Made by a program: the position numbers and the translations under genes. A stretch of 8,299 bases of DNA from Candidatus Uhrbacteria bacterium RIFOXYB2_FULL_45_11 (GTDB lineage Bacteria > Patescibacteriota > Patescibacteriia > UBA9934 > GWF2-40-263): NCBI GenBank assembly GCA_001791715.1, contig MGFD01000060.1:1-8299 (forward strand), in the 5' to 3' direction. Positions 1-7,100 of the stretch are shown piece after piece (position 1 is the first letter of the stretch; each line of letters begins with the position of its first letter). The notes beneath the pieces were generated by a model. That model made no database searches. It worked only from the letters and a program-made list of their open reading frames with translations, and was not told the origin of the DNA.

Positions 1-51
1 ATTTTTTGCAACAATCTCTGGTTGCTCCAGAATGGTTTTGATATCAATCAT
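1..51 (-). CDS. serS: Seryl-tRNA synthetase, N-terminal 17 codons (partial)
   Basis: The ATG is at 51-49 on the minus strand, and 17 codons are open to the left edge, reading MIDIKTILEQPEIVAKN. This closely resembles the start of bacterial seryl-tRNA synthetases (Met-[LI]-Asp-[IL]-Lys, then a short helix with a Pro-Glu-x-Val step), which begins the long antiparallel coiled-coil arm that binds tRNA-Ser. The enzyme charges tRNA-Ser with serine in the cytoplasm using ATP. Only the first part of the arm is present; the catalytic motifs lie outside the window. No clear Shine-Dalgarno sequence precedes the ATG, because the upstream bases are the C/T-rich arm of an inverted repeat. The gene lies downstream of the kinase on the same strand but is separated from it by a terminator, so it is probably a separate transcription unit. 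The call rests on a short stretch and the match is from memory. Confidence 0.72.
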   Translation of the reverse strand, partial: MIDIKTILEQPEIVAKN

Positions 52-54
52 ATA

Positions 55-178
55 GGAAAGGGTGAGGGACGAGGGTGTAGGGGGTTAAGGAAACACAAGA
101 ATACTGTGTCGACACACTAACATATTTACCAAAAAAAATTAAACTCCTTCCCTAACCCCTTACCTCTCACCCCTTTCC
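55..178. repeat. Imperfect inverted repeat bracketing the serS leader
   Basis: The plus strand at 55-93 is G-rich (GGAAAGGGTGAG, then TAGGGGGTTAAGGAA). The reverse complement of 144-178 reads almost the same (GGAAAGGGGTGAG, then TAAGGGGTTAGGGAA). The outer blocks pair 55-66 with 166-178 and the inner blocks pair 78-92 with 148-162, with a few mismatches and about 9 extra bases in the left copy. The 50-odd bases between the arms are A/T-rich and contain the 12-bp palindrome TGTGTCGACACA at 105-116. In a minus-strand transcript the arms could fold into a long stem whose 3' side ends 3 bases before the serS ATG. It could be a regulatory leader structure, or a degenerate dispersed intergenic repeat of this genome; the sequence alone does not decide. 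Confidence 0.6.
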
Positions 179-180
179 CA

Positions 181-209
181 AACAAAAAACGAGAACAATT
201 GTTCTCGTT
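181..209 (-). terminator. Rho-independent terminator of the kinase operon, overlapping the stop codon
   Basis: A perfect 22-bp palindrome at 188-209 (half-site AACGAGAACAA) is followed in the minus direction by a T-rich run (bases 189-181, read as GTTTTTTGTT). The transcript would form a stem of about 9 bp closed by an AAUU-type loop, then a U tract. The stem begins inside the kinase TAA codon (210-208), so termination is immediate and no 3' untranslated region is needed. The plus-strand side lacks a T run, so the terminator works only leftward. Confidence 0.8.
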
Positions 210-2082
210 AGAGTTTCTTCCAACAGATTTCTCTTGCGGAGTCGCAGGAAATTTGGAGGCTTGTGCCTTCTGCGACTTCCAGTTTAGAAAGAGCAACTGT
301 TTCTGTCTCTTGATCTTTGAAGATCGCGACAATCTTGTATGTTCCGGGTGCAACCGATCCGGGCAACTTGTGGCGTCCACCTGAACCCACAAGCCACGCA
401 CGAATTGGGTCATCGCTTGAAGGCTTGAATTCCACCCGAACTTTTACCGTTTCCGGTTTTGGTTGTGTGGGTTCAATGATCGTCGGTTCTGCTTTTTTGA
501 TCGGCGGTTTCAACACAAGCGTTTCACCCGCTTTGACTTCAGTCGATCGTGGAATTTTCTCATTCTTACGATCCTTCTTTTCGACCCGCTTCTCTGACAC
601 AGGTTCGATCGGTACAGGAACGACGGTTGTCGTTGCGTCCGATTCTGGTTTCAAAGCAACGTCGATGTTCACAACGTCTGTCGTGATCGAAACATCCGCA
701 GGGATCAACACATCCGCCATTGCTTGCACAACGTCTGGCGACATCGCAACAATCGGTTTTTGTTCTCCGATCAAAATCGTTGGCGCAATTTCCGATGTGC
801 GTGTGTACGTCCACAGAAACAGACCGAGGCCGACAACACACAGAACGGACGCCGCAACCAGAAACGATCGACGCCAATTCGGTGCGTGTGCCTGTTCGAT
901 CACGTTTCGTAGGGGAGGCTCGCGAGCCTCCCCTACGTTCGCGACAGAATTTGAAACGATTTCGATCGCGGGAACAGGTGCGGCACGCACCTGTTCATTT
1001 GGTTGATACGCAAGCGTATTTCCATCGCGTTCAGAAGCGGGTGTTTTTTTGGAAAAACGTGTTGGCTCAATCACTTGCTCTTCAACAAGATCTGTCTCAG
1101 AAACGGAAGGTTTTTTTGACAGAGCTGTTGGTTCAGGGACATCGCTTATTACAGGCTTAGACCCAATGCGCGTTGCGCCAATTTGCGTCAGAGCCCAGAC
1201 ACTCGGCTGATAATCTTTGCCTGAAGAAAGATGATCATCATTTTCCATGGGAGGAAACTGATCTTCAACATTTCGTAACGCTTGCACAAACTCTTCCATG
1301 GTCGCATATCGACCTTGAGGATGATACGCAACCGCTTTTTTGAGAATACTATGCAAACACGGCGGAATATTTCTGAGCAACTCTGGATCTTGTTCCATGT
1401 CATGCAAAAAAAGGAGTCCTGGTGGAAGCATTCTTGTCATGAGCATCCAGAATGTCACCGCAGTTGCATAGACATCCGCTCGTGCATCCACAGACGCTGC
1501 ATTTGCGAACTGTTCCGGCGCTCCAATACGTGGAGTTGCAAGACCTTCCCCAACACCCGTCAGAGGATTCTTGTCATCTCCATCCATGTGCGCAATCCCA
1601 AAATCCGCAACCTTCGGCATTCCATCTTTTGTGATGAGAATATTGTCTGGCTTAATATCGCGATGAATAATGCCACGCTTGTGCGCAACAGAAAGTGCAT
1701 CGCAGACATAATAGATCATGAGAAGAGCAACACGTGGATGCATGGGACCCGAGCGTTCAAGCAAAGCCCCAAGACTTCCACCATCGATCCACTCAAGCAC
1801 AATGAAGCGATGCGATTGAATTTCTCCAATGTCATACACTTTCACAATGTTCGGATGTTCGATGCCGGCCATGATGGAGGCTTCGTTTTCAAAGCGACGC
1901 ACCAAGGAGTCGTTTGCGAGGAGTTCTGGATTAAAGATTTTGATTGCACGCAGCACCTTCAAAAGTTTGTCGAATGCTTGTACAACAATCCCCATTCCGC
2001 CGACCCCTAAAACTTTTCTGATTTCGAATCTTCCCGCCTGATGTTCGCGGAAGATTCGTCGAATCTCTTCTTCTTCAATCAT
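208..2082 (-). CDS. Transmembrane Hanks-type Ser/Thr protein kinase (PknB-like)
   Basis: A 624-residue membrane kinase that should phosphorylate Ser/Thr of cytoplasmic proteins with ATP. The N-terminal catalytic domain (about 18-275) is complete: glycine loop GVGGMGIV at 26-33, Lys48 in AIKIF, probable helix-C Glu67, catalytic loop HRDIKPDN at 140-147, DFG at 160-162, and APE at 188-190. All residues needed for activity are present. A 130-residue Pro/Ser/Thr-rich linker follows, with a duplicated EPTxxSKK segment and a palindrome-encoded insert (382-392). One membrane helix (about 406-426) and a 200-residue external tail come next; the tail ends in a beta-rich segment (about 545-624, with PGTYKIVAIF) that may bind a ligand. 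The tail is not made of PASTA repeats. The ATG at 2082 overlaps the upstream gene's stop (ATGA), and AGGGAG lies 6 bases before it, so translation is probably coupled. The target and signal are unknown. Confidence 0.95.
   Translation of the reverse strand: MIEEEEIRRIFREHQAGRFEIRKVLGVGGMGIVVQAFDKLLKVLRAIKIFNPELLANDSLVRRFENEASIMAGIEHPNIVKVYDIGEIQSHRFIVLEWIDGGSLGALLERSGPMHPRVALLMIYYVCDALSVAHKRGIIHRDIKPDNILITKDGMPKVADFGIAHMDGDDKNPLTGVGEGLATPRIGAPEQFANAASVDARADVYATAVTFWMLMTRMLPPGLLFLHDMEQDPELLRNIPPCLHSILKKAVAYHPQGRYATMEEFVQALRNVEDQFPPMENDDHLSSGKDYQPSVWALTQIGATRIGSKPVISDVPEPTALSKKPSVSETDLVEEQVIEPTRFSKKTPASERDGNTLAYQPNEQVRAAPVPAIEIVSNSVANVGEAREPPLRNVIEQAHAPNWRRSFLVAASVLCVVGLGLFLWTYTRTSEIAPTILIGEQKPIVAMSPDVVQAMADVLIPADVSITTDVVNIDVALKPESDATTTVVPVPIEPVSEKRVEKKDRKNEKIPRSTEVKAGETLVLKPPIKKAEPTIIEPTQPKPETVKVRVEFKPSSDDPIRAWLVGSGGRHKLPGSVAPGTYKIVAIFKDQETETVALSKLEVAEGTSLQISCDSAREICWKKL
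908..937. repeat. Perfect 30-bp palindrome inside the kinase coding sequence
   Basis: Bases 908-922 (CGTAGGGGAGGCTCG) are the exact reverse complement of 923-937, with no spacer. The element lies in frame in the linker of the kinase and encodes residues 382-392, including GEAREPPLR. Because it is symmetric, the plus strand reads the same peptide in the matching frame. A 5-base ACGTT occurs at 902-906 and again at 935-939, 33 bases apart, so removing one unit would keep the reading frame. Palindromes of the GTAGGGG...CCCCTAC type are known to me as dispersed elements in various bacterial genomes. In-frame insertion of palindromes into genes has precedent in the Rickettsia palindromic elements. 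Only one copy lies in this window. Confidence 0.85.
1024..1134 (-). repeat. Tandem duplicated 15-residue segment in the kinase linker
   Basis: Residues 317-331 (EPTALSKKPSVSETD, bases 1134-1090) and 339-353 (EPTRFSKKTPASERD, bases 1068-1024) of the kinase align without gaps, separated by 7 residues. The DNA copies also resemble each other, and both carry a run of seven A on the coding strand through the Lys-Lys codons. The segments are rich in Thr and Ser beside basic residues, so they may be sites of autophosphorylation or docking in the juxtamembrane linker. That role is inferred. Confidence 0.6.
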
Positions 2083-3008
2083 TCGTGACTCCCTGCCTGC
2101 CGATCGACACGGCTTGGTTTTTCTTCTGGAATAAATTGAAATCCGAGCCCGAGTCCAGCAAACACCATTGTAAGTGAACCCGTAACAATCGATGAAGTCC
2201 CAAACGCATTCGCACGATCGGCATAACCCTGCAGATTCCGATCGGAATCCGAAGAATCATGTCCGGACGTATTTTGGAATTGCGATTTGTTGTACATCGC
2301 CACCCCATAAAGCGCGCCAGTCAACACCGCAGCCACGCCGGCTGAAATGTACCAAGTCTTTGGAGTAACCCAAGCAGACTTGTTATCGATTCCAAGATCT
2401 TTTGCCGTAATCCCAAATGGATTTTTTCCCCACACAGGCAATTTCTCACCTGGTTGAAGATACCGCGTTTCCAAAATCTTGTTGAACGGATCAAACACCT
2501 GAATGATGACCGGCGTTTTTTCTGGACGCGGCGCACCACGCACCCCGCCGACCGTGACGTATCCACCATCTGGCGGAAACACCGGTTCAAGCTTGCCATC
2601 TTCGAGCGATGCCGCTTGATCGTAAAGCGTACGCAGGCGATGCTCTTGCGGGACAACATCGACCGGGAATTCATATCCCGGTTCGAATTTGCGCGCCGCA
2701 TGAAACTCCGCACGAACACGTACAAGATCTTTCTGCGTAAACGCCGCAAGCGCCATCAAACGATGAAACGCCGCCGCATCACGCGGAGTGATTGCATCTT
2801 GCAGACACGGAAGAACATGCTCTCGCGCACGGATCGTAAAGGCAAGCAAACGAGCAACGCCCTCCGGATCCATGAACGCTTTTTCCCCATCCTGCCCAAC
2901 CTTCGCAAGGTCGGCAATCGCCGTCGGCTTCTCGCAGAGCGCACGCGCTTCGGACGCTCCAAAAACCAAGAAGAGAGACAAACAAATCTGGACCAAAGAA
3001 ATCTTCAT
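2079..3008 (-). CDS. Signal-peptide protein with helical domain and two C-terminal membrane segments; kinase partner
   Basis: A 309-residue protein of unknown function. The ATG at 3008 is preferred over the in-frame TTG at 3020, because the TTG is part of the likely ribosome binding site (GGGAGG, 4 bases before the ATG) and because starting at the ATG gives a clean signal peptide: MKIS, a hydrophobic core to about residue 17, then an ARA cleavage site at 21-23. Residues 24-135 look all-helical and TPR-like (ARAEFHAARKFEPGYEFP resembles the body of such repeats). Residues 140-190 look beta-rich, with FPPDGGYVTV and a PGEKLPVW turn. Two hydrophobic segments follow at about 218-238 and 269-293, then a short charged tail. 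Its TGA shares ATGA with the kinase start, so the two are co-transcribed and translationally coupled. A sensor or accessory role for the kinase is inferred. I associate this architecture with Myxococcota-type hypothetical proteins. Confidence 0.87.
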   Translation of the reverse strand: MKISLVQICLSLFLVFGASEARALCEKPTAIADLAKVGQDGEKAFMDPEGVARLLAFTIRAREHVLPCLQDAITPRDAAAFHRLMALAAFTQKDLVRVRAEFHAARKFEPGYEFPVDVVPQEHRLRTLYDQAASLEDGKLEPVFPPDGGYVTVGGVRGAPRPEKTPVIIQVFDPFNKILETRYLQPGEKLPVWGKNPFGITAKDLGIDNKSAWVTPKTWYISAGVAAVLTGALYGVAMYNKSQFQNTSGHDSSDSDRNLQGYADRANAFGTSSIVTGSLTMVFAGLGLGFQFIPEEKPSRVDRQAGSHE

Positions 3009-3012
3009 GACA

Positions 3013-3018
3013 CCTCCC
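3013..3018 (-). promoter_or_regulatory. Ribosome binding site that fixes the start of the 309-residue gene
   Basis: The minus strand reads GGGAGG, then TGTC, then ATG (3008-3006). This is the only Shine-Dalgarno-like sequence nearby. It lies inside the extended reading frame that begins at the TTG codon 3020-3018, so that upstream start is unlikely to be used. Confidence 0.75.
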
Positions 3019-3039
3019 AATTAAAAAGAACGAGGGAGT

Positions 3040-3069
3040 TTTTTAACACGGAAACGGGGGAAAAGTCAA
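3040..3069 (-). promoter_or_regulatory. Candidate sigma-70-type promoter of the kinase operon
   Basis: On the minus strand TTGACT (3069-3064) matches the -35 consensus at 5 of 6 positions. It is followed 18 bases later by TAAAAA (3045-3040), 4 of 6 to TATAAT. The start point would fall near 3033, giving a leader of about 25 bases before the ATG at 3008. The -10 box is weak, so this is a tentative call. Confidence 0.4.
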
Positions 3070-3087
3070 CAGAAAAACCTTAATCTC

Positions 3088-3116
3088 TTGACAAAAACCA
3101 AATTTTGAGGCTTAAT
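3088..3116 (+). promoter_or_regulatory. Candidate upstream promoter of the lipoprotein gene
   Basis: A perfect TTGACA (3088-3093) is followed by a 17-base spacer and CTTAAT (3111-3116), 4 of 6 to the -10 consensus. It lies back to back with the leftward promoter, and the two -35 boxes are 18 bases apart. If used, the leader before the lipoprotein ATG would be about 110 bases. Confidence 0.45.
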
Positions 3117-3139
3117 GGGAGGTCTTCTGGAGCAGAGTT

Positions 3140-3148
3140 TGCTATACT
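3140..3148 (+). promoter_or_regulatory. Candidate extended -10 promoter of the lipoprotein gene
   Basis: TGCTATACT is an extended -10 element (TGn plus TATACT, 5 of 6 to consensus). No good -35 box lies 16-18 bases upstream, as is common for extended -10 promoters. The leader would be about 80 bases. It is flanked by GTCTTC (3122-3127) and GAAGAC (3149-3154), an inverted pair of 6 bases that might be an operator but could be chance. Confidence 0.5.
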
Positions 3149-3235
3149 GAAGACAGGTGAATCCACTGTGGATGATCCAAACCCTAACGGTTCCCGCACA
3201 GACTCACGTCAGCGAGACCATTATGAGGAGAGACC

Positions 3236-4042
3236 ATGCAGTTCTTTCGAATGATCCTCGTGATCGCGTCCCTGGCATTGTTGTTTGTGGGATGTGATAC
3301 AGAAAATCCGTCAAACGAATTCGATTCGTCTGCGCAAGCGGACGGCGGGTCGAATGACGGAGGCGGCAAGCCGGACGTAAATTCCGATCCCGACTACTGG
3401 GACTGGAAGGACGTTCCCGTTATTGACGATTACGGCCACACCCTTATTGAGGGCAAGGTGCCGGACGACAAGCCTGCTACGTTTTACGTGTGTTCCAGCT
3501 GCCCTTCTTGGAAGGGTGGCCAAAGCCCGGACTACGAAAAAGATCCGTGTGTGAACATGCGAGAACCAAATCCAACATCGCAAAACGACACTGTGGTCTT
3601 CAAAGATGTTCTGAGTTTCAAATATCCAACGATAGCGCACATTAAATTCGGCAGCAACTTCAAAGTCTGCGTCGAGCGAAAAAATCATTTATTTGCCCCA
3701 CAATTTTTCCACATCGAAGGCGCGGCCGATCCAAAGATGTCGACCAGCAAGAAACTCGAGTGGAAAAATGCCGGCTCATGGGGATTGGCTCCGAATGGGA
3801 CGTACGTGGATTCAGACGGTGGTGGAAAAACACAAGTAAAGACTACAGTTGTCAACAACAAGGTCATCATCGATCTTGGCCTTCCCACAAAGGCCACCGT
3901 AGACAACACTAACCTCTCTGGCGAAGACACATACGCAAAAGTCAATGGCAACATTTCTATTGACCTTTCGAAAATCACATATGATGTTCTCATAAAGAAC
4001 ACTGGCAAACAATTCACAGGTTTTTACAGCCCGCTAAAATAG
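3236..4042 (+). CDS. Putative lipoprotein with Asp/Gly-rich linker
   Basis: A 268-residue protein of unknown function. The N terminus has a short basic start, a hydrophobic core (residues 6-18) and FVGC at 17-20, an acceptable though imperfect lipobox; Cys20 would be lipidated after signal peptidase II cleavage. Residues 21-55 form a low-complexity Asp/Gly/Ser/Asn linker, which would lift the rest of the protein off the membrane. The mature domain (about 56-268) looks beta-rich and has four cysteines (86, 89, 105, 145), two of them in a CSSC motif, so disulfides or metal binding are possible. I recognise no named domain. The start is supported by GAGGAG at 3225-3230, 5 bases before the ATG. 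The gene is divergent from the kinase operon and convergent with the giant gene, and has its own terminator. Such Asp/Gly-rich lipoproteins are frequent in Myxococcota, which is suggestive only. Confidence 0.88.
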   Translation: MQFFRMILVIASLALLFVGCDTENPSNEFDSSAQADGGSNDGGGKPDVNSDPDYWDWKDVPVIDDYGHTLIEGKVPDDKPATFYVCSSCPSWKGGQSPDYEKDPCVNMREPNPTSQNDTVVFKDVLSFKYPTIAHIKFGSNFKVCVERKNHLFAPQFFHIEGAADPKMSTSKKLEWKNAGSWGLAPNGTYVDSDGGGKTQVKTTVVNNKVIIDLGLPTKATVDNTNLSGEDTYAKVNGNISIDLSKITYDVLIKNTGKQFTGFYSPLK

Positions 4043-4050
4043 CCTTTCTG

Positions 4051-4073
4051 CTCTGACACTGTCAGAGTTTTTT
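4051..4073 (+). terminator. Rho-independent terminator of the lipoprotein gene
   Basis: CTCTGAC (4051-4057), a 3-base loop, and GTCAGAG (4061-4067) are followed directly by TTTTTT (4068-4073). This is a textbook intrinsic terminator starting 8 bases after the lipoprotein stop codon. The minus strand has no matching T run on the other side. Confidence 0.88.
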
Positions 4074-4079
4074 AATTAC

Positions 4080-4108
4080 AAAAAGAAAAAGCCTTTCGGC
4101 TTTTTCTT
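4080..4108 (-). terminator. Rho-independent terminator of the giant Cys-rich gene
   Basis: An 11-bp stem pairs 4083-4093 with 4098-4108. Read leftward the loop is GAAA, a stable GNRA-type tetraloop, and the 3' arm ends in T-rich sequence (GGCTTTTTCTTTTTG). It begins 2 bases after the TAA at 4113-4111. Read rightward it has an A-rich arm and a poor T tail, so it mainly serves the leftward gene, with possible weak back-up for the plus strand. Confidence 0.82.
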
Positions 4109-4110
4109 AT

Positions 4111-7100
4111 TTACTGAACAGGTTTAATTTTGATTGTTCCATCAAAATATGTCCAAGGATCTATTATGATGTTTCCATCATCCTTACAGATCTTACTTGT
4201 TCCATTCGCAGGACACTGTGTAATATCACACTCGTTCGTACCGTTCTGTTGCAAACTTCCATCAAAACAACTGTTCGTTTTATCAGATCCTCCATCACAA
4301 TATCCCGTACACCAGCCCCAGTTGTCTTTTGCGTGGACTCGGGGTTGGAAGACACAGTATTGTTGATCGCCTTCTTTTTTTACACAAGGTGAGGTGATAA
4401 TACTTCCTGTTTTTGGATCTTTATCTCCACAAAAACGAAGTGCTGCTGAAAGTGCGTTAATATCACCGTTTGTACACACATAATCATGTGAGAACAAGAC
4501 ATAACTTGAACTGCAAGCCTCGGGCGATAAACCGAATTCGGTTGCTTTGTCAGAACAAATTTCTTTTGGTGCACTTTCTTTACTGAGTCCTCTGTGGTTT
4601 TTGTAGAAGTTGGTTGGTTCTTTTGAACCTCCATATTTTCCGTTTGGCCACGGGTTCCCTTTTTCTGAAATATTCTTCATGTCATCTCCCCAGTCAACCA
4701 CAATATTTCGGAGTGGCATTTGGTTTGAATCCGCGTGAACATAAAAGGTTACGCTGACGTGCTTGTTTCCTGTTCCTTGAACATCTCCAGAATCAAAGCC
4801 GTTCACATTAAACTTTCCATCTGTTTTTTCTGAACAAGAATTTCCAACACAGTTCCCAACCGAAGTAATAACAGGCGGTTTAGTTCCATTTGCCACCGCA
4901 CGCTGATCCCACAACCAGCCCGCTGGAGCAGGGTCCATTTTAAGATATTCACCGTTTTTCTTGGATGGATCAGGAGTCGTAATCACAAGTTTTGAATATC
5001 CATCGTCAAAATTGCGAATTTCCAATGACCGCGCAAAGATTTGTTGCAAACGCGCTCTGGCGCCTGCGGGATCAAATCCACCAATCGTTGTTTCTCCGGC
5101 TTGAACACCCTGATCAACACAATAACTTCCAAGCTGAAGCGAATTATTTATCAAAAATAATGAATTCTGACAGACATTCACGATACATTCTGAATCTTTC
5201 GTACATGCCGAATCTTTTTTTGGTCCACCTTTGCATGTTCCACTCTCTACCGTACAAGATCCACCTGCATCATCACAGTCTTTCTTTTGTTTATCTGACA
5301 AACATGATTTTCCGTCTTCATTTCCTCCGCTACACGTAGCTTTTGCGTTTTCACATATCGGTGCCGTTCCTTGACCTTCGGTATTACAATCCGTCACACC
5401 CGTACTTACATTACAAGAACAATTCACCTTATCTTTACAATAGGATGTTTGTGCTGTCACAGAAAATTGTGACGGAAACAAATTGAAAGATCCGTAAGAA
5501 CGCGCTTCATTTTGTGTTTTTGGTGCGTTAGGAACATCGCACGTTCCGTCTGCTTTTGGAAATACGTTTCCACCACTTCCGCACATCAAAATTCGCATCG
5601 GATCAGGATCTGGATTTTTATTCTTTTCATCAAGATCCAGCGTCTGACCGTAAATAGCAAGAAGAGATGAAACTGTATAACCAAAACGAGCATCTACCGT
5701 TGTACCGTCTGCTTCTTTGATTGCGTATTTATTCTGCGCACTTTGCCACACACGATCCGTCCACGCAGCATTATAAACACCACTTTGGAGACTTGTTGCC
5801 CCAACCTGCGCCACAGTCTGACATGCAGCGTAGGATTTTGCATTCAAATTAAATCCTCGATAACTTTCTGGGCCGTCGGGTCCACTTCCTTTACTTGCAA
5901 CACCAGACGGTGAATCCGTTCCCAAATAATTGTTGAGGCTTGCTTTATCTGTAACACCTTTTACCACACAGTCTGCGTAAAAGTCCTTTGCTGTTTTCCA
6001 TTTTTCCGCATCTGAAAAATAGAGCGTAACGTTCAGTGGAGCATTTCTTGTCACAGATGTCTTTCCGCCAATGGGTTCATAATTAGGAACAGGCTTAAGA
6101 TCCGCAGGATCTTCTCCCGGAAACTTACAAACCTTCCCAGCCAGAGCTCCTCCTGTGTGATAAGAAAGTCTTGGAACACAGAAATAAGGATAATCATCAT
6201 CGCCGTATTTTTCTTTACAATATCCGAAAGGAGAGGCATCTCCACAAGGAGCCATAAACGCAACGTATCCTTTTGGACATCGAATGTTTTTATGAGGCTC
6301 ATCACTAGAAAAGGCCTCTTTAAGCTCTGTGTCTTTTGTATTACTGTCTACATCCACATCATAACAATTTCCATCATTCGTTTCCGCACACGCGTAATCA
6401 TTCTCTCCTGTTGAATGGAGATCATAAGCGATTCCCGGCTGTGCACAGAAATACGTGCTGGACGCAATTTGGTACCCCGCGCTTGTTTCTTTTCCATAAA
6501 GATCCGTTGCACCCGAAAGCTGATCTACAGGCAACCATGTAAGACATGCTCTATCATTTATGTCTGGGCTTCCATTGAGTTGAATAGAAGTATCTTTTTC
6601 CAAACAATATCCTTGCCATCCAAGCATCGTGTTTGCCGCGGTCAATAACTGACAGGTGCCTGGGTTTTTATTATCTATTGTTTCACATTCAGAATCAGAT
6701 TTACATATTTTTCCATCACTCATTCCGCCTGTACAAATTCCACTTGGAACCGAGCCTCCATCAACTACAGATAAATCTGCTGGATAATAACGTGTTTCTG
6801 AACCCTTTGCGTAAATCGCTTTTGTGTAACTACACGTATTTACGCACTGATCAGAAATAACAATCTGCTTTGTTTCGTTATCAATGTATGGAGAGCATAC
6901 GTTTGATGCATCAAAACCAGAAACAAACTGAAATGGCACAGATCGTGTTGTTGCAAGTGATGCATACACACCCAGATCTATAGGAGTTGCTTTTGCATTT
7001 GCTTCTTTTTCCTGAGAATTAAATTCAGGAAATACTTTCCAAAGTTTTACAACTTTCTGTGGAAACGGCGAATCAATCTCTGGATACCCGCGGCAGGATT

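Noticed and set aside
105..116. 12-bp palindrome TGTGTCGACACA as a repressor operator
   Set aside because: No convincing promoter overlaps it and a single 12-bp palindrome is weak evidence, so it is mentioned only within the leader description.
52..187. A T-box or other amino-acid-sensing riboswitch ahead of serS
   Set aside because: No T-box-like conserved sequence or antiterminator/terminator pair is visible; only the long inverted repeat is present.
317..1006. A 229-codon open frame on the plus strand
   Set aside because: It lies opposite the kinase linker and tail, has no ribosome binding site and reads as low-complexity Thr/Ser/Arg sequence; it is a shadow of the real gene. Its GEAREPPLR-like peptide in a neighbouring frame exists only because the DNA there is palindromic.
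1044..1117. A7 runs in the kinase coding strand as programmed frameshift sites
   Set aside because: The zero-frame context is C AAA AAA AC rather than a proper X XXY YYZ slippery heptamer, and the frame is intact without any shift.
1282..2010. A 242-codon open frame on the plus strand
   Set aside because: It is antisense to the conserved kinase catalytic domain, whose motifs are unmistakable on the other strand. The plus-strand product is rich in His, Arg and Cys with no recognisable domain.
2454..3083. A 209-codon open frame on the plus strand
   Set aside because: It is antisense to the signal-peptide protein, Arg-rich, without a ribosome binding site, and runs through the promoter region.
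3172..3297. A 41-codon upstream frame (ATG at 3172) overlapping the lipoprotein start
   Set aside because: It has no ribosome binding site of its own, and its peptide has no recognisable features. The overlap is out of frame and probably chance, though a leader peptide cannot be fully excluded.
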